DNA of 64,000 nucleotides, taken from the NCBI GenBank assembly GCA_001636495.1, contig KV440964.1:512666-576665 (forward strand). Reading direction: 5' to 3'. The translations under genes were made by a program, and so were the position numbers. Each line of letters opens with the position of its first letter. Within the stretch, counting starts at the first letter, position 1. Below the pieces are notes generated by a model, which worked only from the letters and a program-made list of their open reading frames with translations, made no database searches and was not told where the DNA came from. Positions 41,911 to 51,980 of this stretch are shown here, piece by piece. This stretch comes from Sutcliffiella horikoshii. GTDB lineage: Bacteria > Bacillota > Bacilli > Bacillales > Bacillaceae_I.

Positions 41911-42053
41911 CATGAATCCCCCTTTCGTCTGTGTATGGTAAACCTTTTTACAATAGAAAAAGGTGCTTATCTGTACAAGTTTTGTTCAACAAACACTCTG
42001 CTAGAAAAACACCCGATGTATGTTTATTCATTCATATACTGTGCAAAACATAT

Positions 42054-42081
42054 AATATAGTAGAAAAGTAGTTTTCGACAA
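42054..42081 (-). promoter_or_regulatory. Candidate dnaA promoter
   Basis: Minus strand TTGTCG (42081-42076), 16-nt spacer, TATATT (42059-42054), about 140 nt upstream of dnaA and 12 nt from the nearest DnaA box. Matches are moderate. Confidence 0.4.
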
Positions 42082-42092
42082 AAATACGCACC

Positions 42093-42354
42093 TGTGGACA
42101 AATACTTACAAACACCCTTGAATAACTATCCACATCTTATCCACAATCTGTGGACAACTATTTATAGGCAAACATTTATTAAGAGTGAAAACACAATAAT
42201 AATATCAAAAAAAACCTTATGTTGCAATTGCTTTTTAAGATTATCCACAATCACCACAAATTGTGGAGAAAAGTTTTCCACAACACAATATACTGTGTAA
42301 ACCTTGTCGATAAGTGTTGTGGATGACGAAAAATAGCGAAAAAAGTTATTCACA
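42093..42354. other. oriC DnaA-box cluster (incA/incB)
   Basis: Perfect boxes TTATCCACA at 42137-42145 and 42242-42250. One-mismatch or two-mismatch boxes occur at 42093-42101, 42126-42134, 42149-42157, 42263-42271, 42275-42283, 42318-42326 and 42346-42354, in both orientations. They form two groups about 85 bp apart. Together with the spacer at 40384-40557 this is the bipartite origin. Confidence 0.9.
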
Positions 42355-42380
42355 GGTAGAAAAAAGTTAAACGCATAAAA

Positions 42381-42539
42381 GGGGTCAGACCCCTTTGTTG
42401 AGGTTCCAGACCCCGGTATTGAAATTGGTTAGCAAAATTGAGTGTTTGTTTTCGGAAGAGGTTCCAGCCCCCAACTTTAAAAATTGGTGAAAAGATTGAG
42501 TGTTTGTTTCTGGGGTCAGGCACCTATGGGACCTTTTTT
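42381..42539. repeat. REP-like GGGGTCAGACCCC palindrome and 58-bp direct repeat
   Basis: GGGGTCAGACCCC at 42381-42393, then two direct copies of a 57-bp unit (42400-42456 and 42458-42514) that start GAGGTTCCAG and share TTGAGTGTTTGTTT. A partial GGGGTCAGG...CC follows at about 42513. No gene is seen between the origin boxes and the rpmH promoter. Confidence 0.75.
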
Positions 42540-42645
42540 AATTTTTGTGTTGGTTTGACGAAGTAAAATTAGTTGTTAGTTTTTACTATATAAAAAGAAA
42601 GGGTTGCTTTGTGAGGCTGGGGAATTTATACTTACATTTGGGAAG

Positions 42646-42675
42646 TTGACATTCCGATGGTATATTCTCTATAAT
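42646..42675 (+). promoter_or_regulatory. rpmH promoter
   Basis: TTGACA (42646-42651), 18-nt spacer, TATAAT (42670-42675): consensus sigma-A hexamers. The leader to the rpmH ATG is about 140 nt. Confidence 0.85.
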
Positions 42676-42751
42676 TAGTAAGACTGTCTGTAAAGAAATT
42701 TATATTATAGGAAAGCAAGACTTTCCAATGGTGTTGAAAAACGGCTTATAA

Positions 42752-42957
<206 letters not shown>

Positions 42958-42958
<1 letters not shown>

Positions 42959-42987
42959 GGCCACTGACTGTCAGTGGTCTTTTTTAC
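42958..42987 (+). terminator. rpmH terminator/attenuator
   Basis: GGCCACTGAC-TGTCAGTGGTC hairpin followed by six T, directly after the rpmH stop. Confidence 0.9.
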
Positions 42988-43085
42988 TATTTCGGGCATA
43001 TTCCGGTTATTTTTTCGCGGGAATTGAGAAAGAATGTGGAAATAGGACCGAATTAGAGGATTTGCGTAAGGCAGGAGGAGACACA

Positions 43086-43433
43086 TTGAGGAAAGAACAA
43101 AGAATCAAAAAAAATAAAGAGTTCCAACATGTGTTCCAAAAAGGAAAGTCGATGGCTAATCGGCAATTTGTCATATATGCTGCGCAGAAGGCCGACCAAC
43201 CTGTATTCCGGATCGGCTTATCTGTCAGCAAGAAAATTGGAAACGCTGTAACAAGGAATCGAATCAAGCGGCTTGTCAGACAAGCAATTCACGAAATGAA
43301 AGAGCAACTACCTGGTGGCGTCGACATCGTCGTGATCGCTCGTAAACCCGCTGCGGACATGTCATATGAAGAAGTAAAGAAAAGCCTGCACCACGTAATA
43401 AGAAAACTCCCGACACTTTCTGCCAAGAAATAA
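43086..43433 (+). CDS. rnpA: Ribonuclease P protein component
   Basis: Protein subunit of RNase P, which with the RNA subunit removes 5' leaders from pre-tRNA. 115 residues, basic; the RNR motif region [17 protein letters not shown] is present. The start is TTG at 43086 with GGAGGAG 5 nt upstream. Codons upstream in this frame are not part of the gene. Followed by repeat copy 5 before spoIIIJ. Confidence 0.96.
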   Translation: MRKEQRIKKNKEFQHVFQKGKSMANRQFVIYAAQKADQPVFRIGLSVSKKIGNAVTRNRIKRLVRQAIHEMKEQLPGGVDIVVIARKPAADMSYEEVKKSLHHVIRKLPTLSAKK

Positions 43434-43470
43434 AGTGTAAGTGAGCACGAATATTTTTCTGATTTTATAG

Positions 43471-43595
43471 CTGGTGATTGGAGCATAGGGCGAAGACTCC
43501 TGTGGGGGAGAAGCGACATTGTTGAGACCCCGCAACGGAGTGAGGAGGCTCAAGGTCGCCCCACGGAAAGCGAAGCCCGGTGCGGAAATCAACAG
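43471..43595 (+). repeat. 125-bp covarying palindromic repeat, copy 5
   Basis: Between rnpA and spoIIIJ. Middle arms GGGC / GCCC, inner arms GCGAC...TTGAG / CTCAA...GTCGC, a complementary variant of GCGGT / ACCGC in copies 6 and 7. Splits a gene pair that is close in B. subtilis. Confidence 0.9.
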
Positions 43596-43717
43596 CGGTG
43601 TTATATAGAACAAAGGAAAAAATGTGTTGGAAGTGTGACATATATTCAATTTGCCAGATAAAAATGATAGGATGTAAAAGGAATCATTTTTTTTGTGTAA
43701 AAAGGAGGAAAAAGAGG

Positions 43718-44500
43718 TTGAAAAATCGAATATGGCTACTAACGGCCCTTATCGGACTTGTAGTCTTACTATCAGGCTGTACAGAAATCAACCAGCCGAT
43801 CACCAATGAGAGCGAAGGCTTCTGGAACGAGTATGTGGTCTATCCGCTATCTTGGTTAATTACTTATTTTGCTACACTACTGAACAATGACTACGGCCTA
43901 TCCATTATTATTGTAACGTTATTAATCCGATTTGCTATCTTACCGTTAATGATTAAACAAACGAAGAATGCAAAGGCTATGCAAGCCTTACAACCGGAAA
44001 TGAAAGCACTTCGTGAAAAATATAGCTCCAAAGACCAGAAAACTCAACAAAAACTGCAACAAGAAACAATGGGTCTTTTCCAAAAGCATGGTGTGAACCC
44101 GCTTGCTGGATGTTTCCCGTTATTGGTTCAGATGCCGATTCTTATCGGATTTTTCCATGCGATTACCCGTACGACGGAAATTGCCAACCATAATTTCTTA
44201 TGGTTTGACTTGGGAGATCCGGATCCATACTTCATCCTGCCTGTCGTTGCTGGTATCACAACATTCATCCAGCAAAAAATCATGATGGCTGGAATGGATA
44301 ACAATCCGCAGATGGTAATGATGCTTTGGATCATGCCAATCATGATCGTAGTATTCGCGATCAATTTCCCTGCGGCACTTTCCCTATACTGGGTAGTGGG
44401 GAACATCTTTATGATTGTTCAAACTTACTTTATTAAAGGACCGGAGCTGAGAAAAGCAAAAGAAACAGCTACTGGAACTGCAGGAGGAACAAAAAAGTGA
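43718..44500 (+). CDS. spoIIIJ: Membrane insertase YidC1 / SpoIIIJ
   Basis: Inserts membrane proteins alone or with Sec, and is needed for sigma-G activation during sporulation in B. subtilis. 260 residues: lipoprotein signal with lipobox LLSGC (C21), five membrane segments, and the conserved arginine (R71) in the first core helix ([12 protein letters not shown]). The start is TTG at 43718 with AAGGAGG 9 nt upstream; the open frame before it is not translated by this signal. Ends in GTGA overlap with jag. Confidence 0.95.
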   Translation: MKNRIWLLTALIGLVVLLSGCTEINQPITNESEGFWNEYVVYPLSWLITYFATLLNNDYGLSIIIVTLLIRFAILPLMIKQTKNAKAMQALQPEMKALREKYSSKDQKTQQKLQQETMGLFQKHGVNPLAGCFPLLVQMPILIGFFHAITRTTEIANHNFLWFDLGDPDPYFILPVVAGITTFIQQKIMMAGMDNNPQMVMMLWIMPIMIVVFAINFPAALSLYWVVGNIFMIVQTYFIKGPELRKAKETATGTAGGTKK

Positions 44501-45132
44501 AAGAAATAACTGCAACTGGTCCATCAGTCGAGGAAGCTGTCCAATCTGCTTTAGCTCAACTAAACACATCAAAAGACCGTGCAGAAATTACAATCGTTGA
44601 CGAAGGCAAGAAAGGTCTCTTCGGATTGTTTGGCTCAAAACCTAGTGTTGTAACCGTCAAATTGAAGCCTGACCCGATCGAAGAATCAACGAATTTCCTG
44701 AAAAAAGTTCTTACTGAAATGAATATCGTCGCAGAACTCGATGTAAAGGTGGAAGGTAGAAATATTTTCATCGGCATCAGTGGCGAAAAAACCGCATTAA
44801 TCATAGGAAAAAGAGGACAAACTCTTAATTCCCTGCAGTATCTGACACAAATTGTCGCTAATCGCTATTCCAATCAATACCTTTCTGTTGTCATCGATGC
44901 AGAGGGGTACCGTGAGAAGCGCAGAGAAACGTTGGAGCAGCTAGCGGAGCGCCTCGCGCAAAAAGCATTAAAAACAAAACAGGATGTTCATCTGGAGCCT
45001 ATGCCTTCATTTGAACGCAAGGTGATGCATTCAATCATCTCTGCCTACCCGGAAGTAGAAACCTATTCGGTAGGAAAAGAACCGAATCGTTCCCTGGTGA
45101 TCACAACCAAAAAGAAAGTTGCAAAAAGATAA
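44497..45132 (+). CDS. jag: RNA-binding protein Jag (KhpB)
   Basis: Cytoplasmic RNA-binding protein. 211 residues: Jag_N domain (1-50, with [12 protein letters not shown]), KH domain (about 75-150, [13 protein letters not shown]) and R3H domain (about 150-205, with [14 protein letters not shown]). GTG start overlapping the spoIIIJ stop, with GGAGGAAC upstream. Operon partner of spoIIIJ in most Firmicutes. Confidence 0.96.
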   Translation: MKEITATGPSVEEAVQSALAQLNTSKDRAEITIVDEGKKGLFGLFGSKPSVVTVKLKPDPIEESTNFLKKVLTEMNIVAELDVKVEGRNIFIGISGEKTALIIGKRGQTLNSLQYLTQIVANRYSNQYLSVVIDAEGYREKRRETLEQLAERLAQKALKTKQDVHLEPMPSFERKVMHSIISAYPEVETYSVGKEPNRSLVITTKKKVAKR

Positions 45133-45147
45133 TATAAAAAGTTAAAC

Positions 45148-45183
45148 GGCTGACCCTATGTAAAAAGGGCCAGCCGTTTTTTT
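45148..45183 (+). terminator. spoIIIJ-jag terminator
   Basis: ACGGCTGACCCT...AGGGCCAGCCGT hairpin followed by seven T. Confidence 0.92.
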
Positions 45184-45201
45184 ATGGTCGTCTCAACGTC
45201 G

Positions 45202-45300
45202 TGATGAAGACCTCAGTGACGAGAAAAAAGGATAAGAGAGGTCCTAATGGACGTGATGAAGACCTCAGTGGTGAGAAAAAAGAAGAAGAGAGGTCCTCAC
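45202..45300. repeat. Two ~50-bp GAAGACCTC hairpin repeats (third locus)
   Basis: Two tandem units (45202-45247 and 45254-45300), each GATGAAGACCTCAGTG...GAGAAAAA...AGAGAGGTCCT. Same design as the arrays beside the rRNA operons but with C instead of T at the end of the arm, matched by G in the other arm. Confidence 0.8.
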
Positions 45301-45407
45301 TGTAAAACAGCTAAAAGGAACAGCAAGTACTAAAATCACATGATTTGTTATAACGAACAGAAACTTCGGAAACGCTGATAAAACAAATGCGCGAGATTTG
45401 TTTATTG

Positions 45408-45474
45408 TTATTCACATGTGGATAAGTTAAAATTATTCTAGCGGAATTTAGTTTCGGGAAATTTTTGTGGATAA
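45408..45474. promoter_or_regulatory. DnaA-box cluster upstream of mnmE
   Basis: TTATTCACA (45408-45416) abuts TGTGGATAA (45417-45425) head to head, and a second perfect TGTGGATAA lies at 45466-45474. The jag-mnmE spacer is one of the reported DnaA-box clusters outside oriC in B. subtilis. Remaining spacer to 45630 holds an inverted repeat TAACCT-TAGT-AGGTTA at 45515-45530 and no gene. Confidence 0.75.
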
Positions 45475-45630
45475 CTGTCGAAGACGAATACTTTAAAAGA
45501 AGAAAAAATTATGCTAACCTTAGTAGGTTAAAGGACGATTATTTTACATTGATATAGATGCGTCAGTTTTGCAAAAAAATCTGGTGAAAAATCTACCCAG
45601 AAAAAATGAAAAAGAAATGAGGTGAATGAT

Positions 45631-47019
45631 ATGTATGAGTTTGATACGATTGCAGCTATTTCGACTCCCATGGGAGAAGGGGCGATTGCCATTGTCCGCC
45701 TGAGTGGGGAGGAATCTTTCAAAATCATTGATGAGATTTTTGTCAGCCCATCCGGAAAGAAAATGGAAGACGTTGCGTCTCATACCATTCACTACGGACA
45801 TATCGTAGATCCAAAAACAGAAAAAACCATAGAAGAGGTAATGGTGTCGGTCATGAGAGGGCCAAAAACCTTTACTCGGGAAGATGTTATTGAAATAAAC
45901 TGTCATGGCGGAATAGTTTCCGTGAATAAATTGCTTCAGCTTGTATTAAGCAGGGGAGCAAGACTAGCAGAACCAGGAGAATTCACTAAACGTGCCTTCC
46001 TGAACGGACGCATTGACCTTTCTCAAGCGGAAGCTGTAATGGATCTAATTCGAGCCAAAACGGACCGTGCGATGAATGTTGCAATTGGACAGATGGAAGG
46101 CCGATTATCCAAGCTGATCCAGAAACTTCGTCAGGAGATCTTGGAGACGTTGGCCCATGTCGAAGTGAATATAGACTATCCGGAATATGACGATGTGGAA
46201 GAAATGACCCATAATATGCTTCTAGAAAAGTCTACCTATGTAAAAGAAGAACTGGAAAAACTGTTACAAACTTCCCAACAGGGTAAGATATTAAGAGAAG
46301 GTCTTTCTACGGTTATTATCGGACGCCCGAATGTCGGAAAATCCTCCCTACTTAATAGCCTTGTTCATGAGAATAAGGCGATTGTTACAGATATTCCCGG
46401 TACAACAAGGGATGTCATCGAAGAATATGTCAGTGTACGGGGTGTTCCTTTACGATTGGTCGACACGGCAGGAATCCGTGAAACAGAAGATATCGTAGAA
46501 CGCATCGGGGTGGAGAGATCGCGTGAGGTCTTGAAAAAAGCTGATTTGATCTTGCTTGTTCTGAACAACAACGACGAACTCACACATGAGGACAAGCAGT
46601 TGTTTGAAGCGGTAAGCGGGATGGATGTCATTGTTATCGTCAACAAAACAGACCTGCCGACAAGAATTGATATTGCACAAGTGACGGAGCTTGCTGACAG
46701 GCATACTGTCATCTCTACTTCATTAAAAGAAGAACAAGGGATTGACGAACTAGAAGAAGCGATTTCGTCTATGTTCTTCCAAGGGGACTTGGAATCAGGT
46801 GACATGACCTATGTCTCGAACTCTCGCCATATTGGTCTGATTACACAAGCCCAACAAGCACTTGAAGATGCCGTTGAAGGTATGGAAAGTGGCGTGCCAA
46901 TAGATATCGTACAAATAGATTTAACAAGAACGTGGGAAATACTTGGTGAAATCATCGGGGATGCGGTTCACGAAAGCTTGATCGACCAGCTTTTCTCACA
47001 ATTTTGCTTAGGTAAATAG
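45631..47019 (+). CDS. mnmE: tRNA modification GTPase MnmE (TrmE)
   Basis: With MnmG makes the 5-carboxymethylaminomethyl group on U34 of several tRNAs. 462 residues: N-terminal folate-binding domain, helical domain, and inserted G domain with G1 [10 protein letters not shown]3 DTAG and G4 NKTD. The C-terminal FCLGK has the conserved cysteine. The ATG at 45631 has GAGGTG 6 nt upstream, preferred over a GTG at 45622 inside that signal. Followed by mnmG after 16 nt. Confidence 0.97.
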   Translation: MYEFDTIAAISTPMGEGAIAIVRLSGEESFKIIDEIFVSPSGKKMEDVASHTIHYGHIVDPKTEKTIEEVMVSVMRGPKTFTREDVIEINCHGGIVSVNKLLQLVLSRGARLAEPGEFTKRAFLNGRIDLSQAEAVMDLIRAKTDRAMNVAIGQMEGRLSKLIQKLRQEILETLAHVEVNIDYPEYDDVEEMTHNMLLEKSTYVKEELEKLLQTSQQGKILREGLSTVIIGRPNVGKSSLLNSLVHENKAIVTDIPGTTRDVIEEYVSVRGVPLRLVDTAGIRETEDIVERIGVERSREVLKKADLILLVLNNNDELTHEDKQLFEAVSGMDVIVIVNKTDLPTRIDIAQVTELADRHTVISTSLKEEQGIDELEEAISSMFFQGDLESGDMTYVSNSRHIGLITQAQQALEDAVEGMESGVPIDIVQIDLTRTWEILGEIIGDAVHESLIDQLFSQFCLGK

Positions 47020-47035
47020 AATAGGAGGGAACACC

Positions 47036-48925
47036 ATGGAATATCATGCAGGTTCCTATGATGTAATTGTTATTGGAGCTGGTCATGCAGGAGTAGAAGC
47101 AGGACTGGCAGCAGCTCGTCAAGGAGCGAAAACGTTAATGGTCACCATAAACCTGGATATGGTTGCCTTTATGCCATGTAATCCATCTGTCGGCGGTCCG
47201 GCAAAAGGAATCGTCGTGCGTGAAATTGACGCACTTGGTGGAGAAATGGGAAGAAATATCGATAAGACGCATATCCAGATGCGCATGTTGAATACCGGAA
47301 AAGGTCCTGCTGTTCGTGCATTGCGTGCGCAGGCGGATAAATTCCTCTATCAACATGAAATGAAGAAAACGATTGAAAATGAAGAAAATATAACCCTACT
47401 GCAAGGAATGGTGGAAAAACTGATTGTCGAGGACGACGTGTGTAAAGGTGTTATCACCCAAACAGGTGCCATTTACGAAGCCAAGACAGTGGTCATCACC
47501 ACAGGGACATTCCTTCGCGGAAAAATTATACTAGGAGAACTTCAATATTTAAGTGGACCGAACAATCAGCAGCCCTCTATCACGCTTTCCGAACACTTAG
47601 AGGAACTAGGGTTTGATTTGGTTCGTTTTAAAACGGGAACACCTCCTCGTGTAAACAGTGCATCCATCGACTACAGCAAGACGGAGATACAACCAGGCGA
47701 TGATGTGCCGAGGGCATTCTCTTATGAAACAACGGAATATATAACAGATCAGCTTCCATGCTGGCTAACCTATACAAGTGCTGAAACGCACCAGCTTATT
47801 GATGACAATCTGCACCGTTCCCCAATGTACTCCGGTATGATCAAAGGAACTGGACCTAGGTATTGCCCATCGATTGAAGACAAGGTTGTTCGCTTCAACG
47901 ACAAGCCTCGACACCAGATTTTCTTGGAGCCAGAGGGACGAAATACGCAAGAGGTATACGTACAGGGACTTTCTACAAGTCTTCCTGAAGATATACAGCG
48001 TAAAATTCTCTCTACTATTCCTGGACTGGAAAATGTGCGTATGATGCGTGCTGGCTACGCAATCGAATATGATTCCATCGTTCCGACTCAACTCTGGCCA
48101 ACATTGGAAACGAAAAAGGTGCAAAACCTGTACACAGCAGGTCAAATCAATGGGACCTCGGGGTATGAAGAGGCTGCCGGGCAAGGAATCATGGCTGGTA
48201 TCAATGCAGGCCGCCGTGCCCTCGGGAAAGAGGATCTTATCCTTAGCCGTTCCGATGCCTATATTGGGGTATTGATTGATGACCTTGTCACCAAAGGCAC
48301 AAACGAACCATATCGCCTGTTAACATCTCGTGCGGAATACCGTCTATTGCTGCGCCATGACAATGCGGACTTACGCCTGACGGATATCGGACATGAAATC
48401 GGCCTAATTTCCCCTGAACGATATGAGCGGTTTACGGCGAAAAAGCAAGAGATTGAAATGGAAAAAGAACGCCTTCAATCGATTATCATCAAACCGAACG
48501 AACAGGTTCAAAGCCTAATCAGAGAAGCTGGCGGAAGTGAACTGAAAGATGGCATCAGAGCAGCCGATCTATTAAAGCGCCCTGAAATGACGTATCACCA
48601 TATTCATCAGATGGTCCCTGCAGACAAGGATATTTCTCCTGATGTTGCAGAACAGGTGGAAATCCAGGTGAAATACGAAGGATACATCCAGAAATCGCTT
48701 CAACAGGTGGACCGCCTGAAAAAAATGGAGAACAAAAAGATTCCGGAAAACATCGATTATGGTGACATTCACGGACTTGCGAATGAAGCAAGGCAGAAGC
48801 TGAAAGAGGTACGACCTTTATCCGTTGCTCAGGCTTCCCGAATTTCTGGAGTGAACCCTGCGGACGTATCCATCTTGCTTGTGTATTTGGAACAGGGTCG
48901 GATAGCAAGAGTATCCAACGAGTAA
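47036..48925 (+). CDS. mnmG: tRNA uridine-5-carboxymethylaminomethyl modification enzyme MnmG (GidA)
   Basis: FAD-dependent partner of MnmE. 629 residues: dinucleotide-binding motif [14 protein letters not shown] near the N-terminus, the conserved [10 protein letters not shown] and LRAQADK blocks, and the [17 protein letters not shown]-terminal FAD segment. TAGGAGGG precedes the ATG. Confidence 0.98.
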   Translation: MEYHAGSYDVIVIGAGHAGVEAGLAAARQGAKTLMVTINLDMVAFMPCNPSVGGPAKGIVVREIDALGGEMGRNIDKTHIQMRMLNTGKGPAVRALRAQADKFLYQHEMKKTIENEENITLLQGMVEKLIVEDDVCKGVITQTGAIYEAKTVVITTGTFLRGKIILGELQYLSGPNNQQPSITLSEHLEELGFDLVRFKTGTPPRVNSASIDYSKTEIQPGDDVPRAFSYETTEYITDQLPCWLTYTSAETHQLIDDNLHRSPMYSGMIKGTGPRYCPSIEDKVVRFNDKPRHQIFLEPEGRNTQEVYVQGLSTSLPEDIQRKILSTIPGLENVRMMRAGYAIEYDSIVPTQLWPTLETKKVQNLYTAGQINGTSGYEEAAGQGIMAGINAGRRALGKEDLILSRSDAYIGVLIDDLVTKGTNEPYRLLTSRAEYRLLLRHDNADLRLTDIGHEIGLISPERYERFTAKKQEIEMEKERLQSIIIKPNEQVQSLIREAGGSELKDGIRAADLLKRPEMTYHHIHQMVPADKDISPDVAEQVEIQVKYEGYIQKSLQQVDRLKKMENKKIPENIDYGDIHGLANEARQKLKEVRPLSVAQASRISGVNPADVSILLVYLEQGRIARVSNE

Positions 48926-48952
48926 ATCCAAAGATAGAAAGGATACGAACAC

Positions 48953-49669
48953 ATGAATAAAGAACAATTCATTTCTCTGTTGGAGGAGAAAGGGATTTCC
49001 CTATCTCCCCAACAGCTTTCTCAATTTGATACATATTACAAGCTGCTCGTGGAATGGAATGAAAAGATGAATCTTACAGCCATCACGGATGAAGAAGAGG
49101 TTTATCTGAAGCATTTTTACGATTCCATTACGGCCTCGTTCTATGTGGATTTTAATCAAGAGCTATCAATGTGTGATGTAGGAGCGGGTGCCGGTTTTCC
49201 GAGTATTCCTCTTAAAATATGTTTTCCAGACCTTAAAGTCACCATTGTGGACTCACTTAATAAACGCATTACGTTCCTGCAGACCCTTGCAAGTGAACTA
49301 GGTTTGAAGAATGTTTATTTTGTTCATGACAGAGCCGAAACATTCGGTAAAAATGCGGATTACCGCGAGAAATTTGATCTTGTCACTGCCAGAGCGGTGG
49401 CTCGTTTATCTGTTCTAAGTGAATTATGTCTGCCATTGGTCAAAGAAGGCGGCATGTTTGTGCCAATGAAAGCTGCGGCAGCAAGCGAGGAACTTGAAAA
49501 AGGGAAAAAAGCTCTTCAAATTTTAGGTGGGAAATTGGAAAAGGTGCATTCTTTTTCACTGCCATTAGAGGAAAGTGAAAGAAATATCCTCATCATTAAT
49601 AAAATTAAGCCTACACCTAAGAAATACCCTCGCAAACCGGGTACACCGAATAAACAGCCATTAGAATAG
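48953..49669 (+). CDS. rsmG: 16S rRNA (guanine-527-N7) methyltransferase RsmG
   Basis: Methylates G527 of 16S rRNA using S-adenosylmethionine. 238 residues, Rossmann fold with [15 protein letters not shown] (SAM motif I) and [14 protein letters not shown]. Loss gives low-level streptomycin resistance in relatives. Third gene of mnmE-mnmG-rsmG. Confidence 0.97.
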   Translation: MNKEQFISLLEEKGISLSPQQLSQFDTYYKLLVEWNEKMNLTAITDEEEVYLKHFYDSITASFYVDFNQELSMCDVGAGAGFPSIPLKICFPDLKVTIVDSLNKRITFLQTLASELGLKNVYFVHDRAETFGKNADYREKFDLVTARAVARLSVLSELCLPLVKEGGMFVPMKAAAASEELEKGKKALQILGGKLEKVHSFSLPLEESERNILIINKIKPTPKKYPRKPGTPNKQPLE

Positions 49670-49780
49670 GCCAGGCCTTTCCTTGTGTTCCATTGGTATA
49701 TCGCCTGCCGCTACAGTCAACTTTTGGTGTAATGAATGAAAATGATGTGAAAAATGCAACAAACTTTGCTTAGCAAGGGA

Positions 49781-49796
49781 TGTTTCATGTGAAACA
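49781..49796. promoter_or_regulatory. Candidate parS site between rsmG and noc
   Basis: TGTTTCATGTGAAACA, one base from the consensus TGTTNCACGTGAAACA. Would be bound by Spo0J, encoded 2.2 kb downstream. Confidence 0.7.
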
Positions 49797-49876
49797 TTTT
49801 GATCGGCAAAACAGGACTTATTAGCGTATAGAGCGAATTACGTTAATAGGGATTCTATCCATAAGGTGGTGGAACT

Positions 49877-50722
49877 ATGAAGTCTCCGTTCTCTCGTTTT
49901 TTTGGAATTGGCGAAAAAGAAGAACAGGAAATAGTAGAAAAGACTGATCATGAAAAAATAATGCAGGTACCTGTAAAGGACATTGTTCCGAATAGATACC
50001 AACCACGTACGGTTTTTGTAGATGAAAGAATAGAAGAGTTATCTCTGACCATCCGGACACACGGAATCATCCAACCAATTGTCGTTCGTCAATTTGATGA
50101 AGATAAATTCGAGATCATTGCTGGTGAACGCCGATGGAGAGCGGTTCAAAAGCTAGGTTGGGAGACCATCCCTGCGATTGTCAAGGAATTCAATGATGCG
50201 GAAACTGCCTCTGTGGCTCTAATTGAAAACCTTCAACGTGAAGAGTTATCCGCTATCGAGGAAGCTATTGCGTATTCCAAGCTGTTGGAACTGCACAGCC
50301 TAACCCAGGAGGCATTGGCGCAACGATTGGGAAAAGGACAATCCACAGTAGCCAATAAACTGCGTCTGTTAAAGCTGCCTTCTGAAATACAGGATGCCCT
50401 TCTTCAAAAGAAGATAACAGAGCGCCATGCCCGTGCACTAATTCCGTTGAAACAACCGGAAAAACAAGTGGCCGTTCTTGCTGAAATCCTTGAAAAGCAA
50501 TTGAATGTAAAGCAGACGGAAGAACGTGTAGTGAAATTGCTCGAGGCCTCTAATCCCAAGCCTAAAGCTAAACGCAAAGCGTTCAGTAAGGACATGCGTA
50601 TCGCCATGAATACGATCCGCCAGTCCCTTACGATGGTGAACGACAGTGGAATCAAATTGGATTCCCAAGAGGAAGAAACCGAGGAATATTACCAATTCAC
50701 TATCCGTATTCCTAAAAAGTAA
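49877..50722 (+). CDS. noc: Nucleoid occlusion protein Noc
   Basis: ParB-like CTPase that binds Noc sites, spreads, and blocks FtsZ ring assembly over the nucleoid. 281 residues: N-terminal amphipathic membrane helix ([16 protein letters not shown]), ParB N domain with the CTP motif GERRWRA, helix-turn-helix ([19 protein letters not shown]) and C-terminal dimer domain. Paralogue of spo0J downstream. The N-terminal helix distinguishes Noc from ParB. Confidence 0.95.
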   Translation: MKSPFSRFFGIGEKEEQEIVEKTDHEKIMQVPVKDIVPNRYQPRTVFVDERIEELSLTIRTHGIIQPIVVRQFDEDKFEIIAGERRWRAVQKLGWETIPAIVKEFNDAETASVALIENLQREELSAIEEAIAYSKLLELHSLTQEALAQRLGKGQSTVANKLRLLKLPSEIQDALLQKKITERHARALIPLKQPEKQVAVLAEILEKQLNVKQTEERVVKLLEASNPKPKAKRKAFSKDMRIAMNTIRQSLTMVNDSGIKLDSQEEETEEYYQFTIRIPKK

Positions 50723-51035
50723 TGGAATCAGAGGGTTTGGTCTTTCCATCATTAGACGTGTCCGATCTTGTAGCCTATGAAACTATCATAGTGTGGCAAA
50801 GGTTGTGAATGATTGGAGTTTCCAAGCCCTTTTTCTCATTATTTCCCGAGAAACATTCTTCGACAATATCCTCCTTTCTGCTAGAAATCAATCCTCCTCC
50901 TCATACTATGAGGTCGGAGTGCTCCCCCAAAATATTAATTCTCAAAAACAAGTTAACTTTCTGTCAATTCATGATAAAATAGGTGAGAAACGATACCTCA
51001 GTTAAAACTAATGTTAAAATTAACATAGTTTCTAG
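50723..51035. other. noc-soj spacer with candidate Noc-binding site and inverted repeat
   Basis: ATTTCCCGAGAAAC (50841-50854) matches the Noc site ATTTCCCGGGAAAT at 12 of 14 positions. ATGTTAAAATTAACAT (51011-51026), flanked by AAACTA / TAGTTT, is a perfect AT-rich inverted repeat just before repeat copy 6. No gene is recognised; the soj promoter is not clear. Confidence 0.5.
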
Positions 51036-51159
51036 CTGTTGATTGGAGCACAGGGCGAAGACTCCTAAGGGAGATAGCGGTAGGTTGAGACCCCGCAACG
51101 AAGTGAGGAGGCTCAAGCACCGCCCCTAGGAAAGCGAAGCCCAGTGCGGAAATCAACAG
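51036..51159 (+). repeat. 125-bp covarying palindromic repeat, copy 6
   Basis: 60 bp upstream of soj. Outer arms CTGTTGATT / AATCAACAG, middle arms GGGC / GCCC, inner arms GCGGTAGGTTGAG / CTCAAGCACCGC. Confidence 0.9.
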
Positions 51160-51218
51160 AGGGGTAATCCAGAACCAACGAATAAAAAGTATGTTCTTTT
51201 CTGAAGGCAGGTGACAGC

Positions 51219-51980
51219 ATGGGCAGAATTATTGCTATTGCTAACCAAAAAGGTGGAGTTGGAAAAACTACTACATCTGTTAATCTAGGCGCTTGTTTAG
51301 CATATATTGGTAAAAAAGTGCTTTTAGTGGATGTGGACCCACAGGGAAACGCCACTAGTGGTGTTGGTATTGAAAAAGCAGAAGTCAATCAATGCATTTA
51401 TGATATTTTAGTAGAGGATGTGGAAGCCAAAAAGGCGATTCTTCCTACCAAGGTCGAGAACCTTTCCATCATCCCCGCAACCATACAGCTGGCAGGTGCT
51501 GAAATTGAACTAGTACCCACTATTTCAAGAGAAGTGCGATTAAAGAGGGCATTAGATGATGTGAAACATCTATACGATTACATAATCATAGATTGTCCCC
51601 CATCATTAGGCTTGTTGACCATCAACGCTCTGACAGCTTCTGATGCTGTTGTCATTCCGGTGCAATGTGAATATTACGCATTGGAAGGATTAAGCCAGTT
51701 ATTGAATACAGTACGATTAGTACAAAAGCATCTGAATAAGGAACTGATGATTGATGGGGTCCTGTTAACGATGCTTGATGCTAGGACAAACCTAGGCATT
51801 CAAGTGATTGAAGAAGTGAAAAAATATTTTCAAGATAAAGTGTACCGGACCATTATTCCTCGCAACGTACGTTTGAGTGAAGCGCCAAGCCATGGAGAAC
51901 CTATTATCATTTATGATCCAAAGTCACGTGGAGCGGAAGTTTACTTAGATTTAGCAAAGGAAGTGGTTACACATGGGTAA
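51219..51980 (+). CDS. soj: Chromosome partitioning ATPase Soj (ParA)
   Basis: Deviant Walker A ATPase that acts with Spo0J in origin segregation and also controls DnaA activity. 253 residues: KGGVGKTTTS (residues 11-20), DVDPQGNATSG and DCPPSLGLLT. ATG at 51219 with AGGTGAC upstream. Overlaps spo0J by 8 nt. Confidence 0.97.
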   Translation: MGRIIAIANQKGGVGKTTTSVNLGACLAYIGKKVLLVDVDPQGNATSGVGIEKAEVNQCIYDILVEDVEAKKAILPTKVENLSIIPATIQLAGAEIELVPTISREVRLKRALDDVKHLYDYIIIDCPPSLGLLTINALTASDAVVIPVQCEYYALEGLSQLLNTVRLVQKHLNKELMIDGVLLTMLDARTNLGIQVIEEVKKYFQDKVYRTIIPRNVRLSEAPSHGEPIIIYDPKSRGAEVYLDLAKEVVTHG

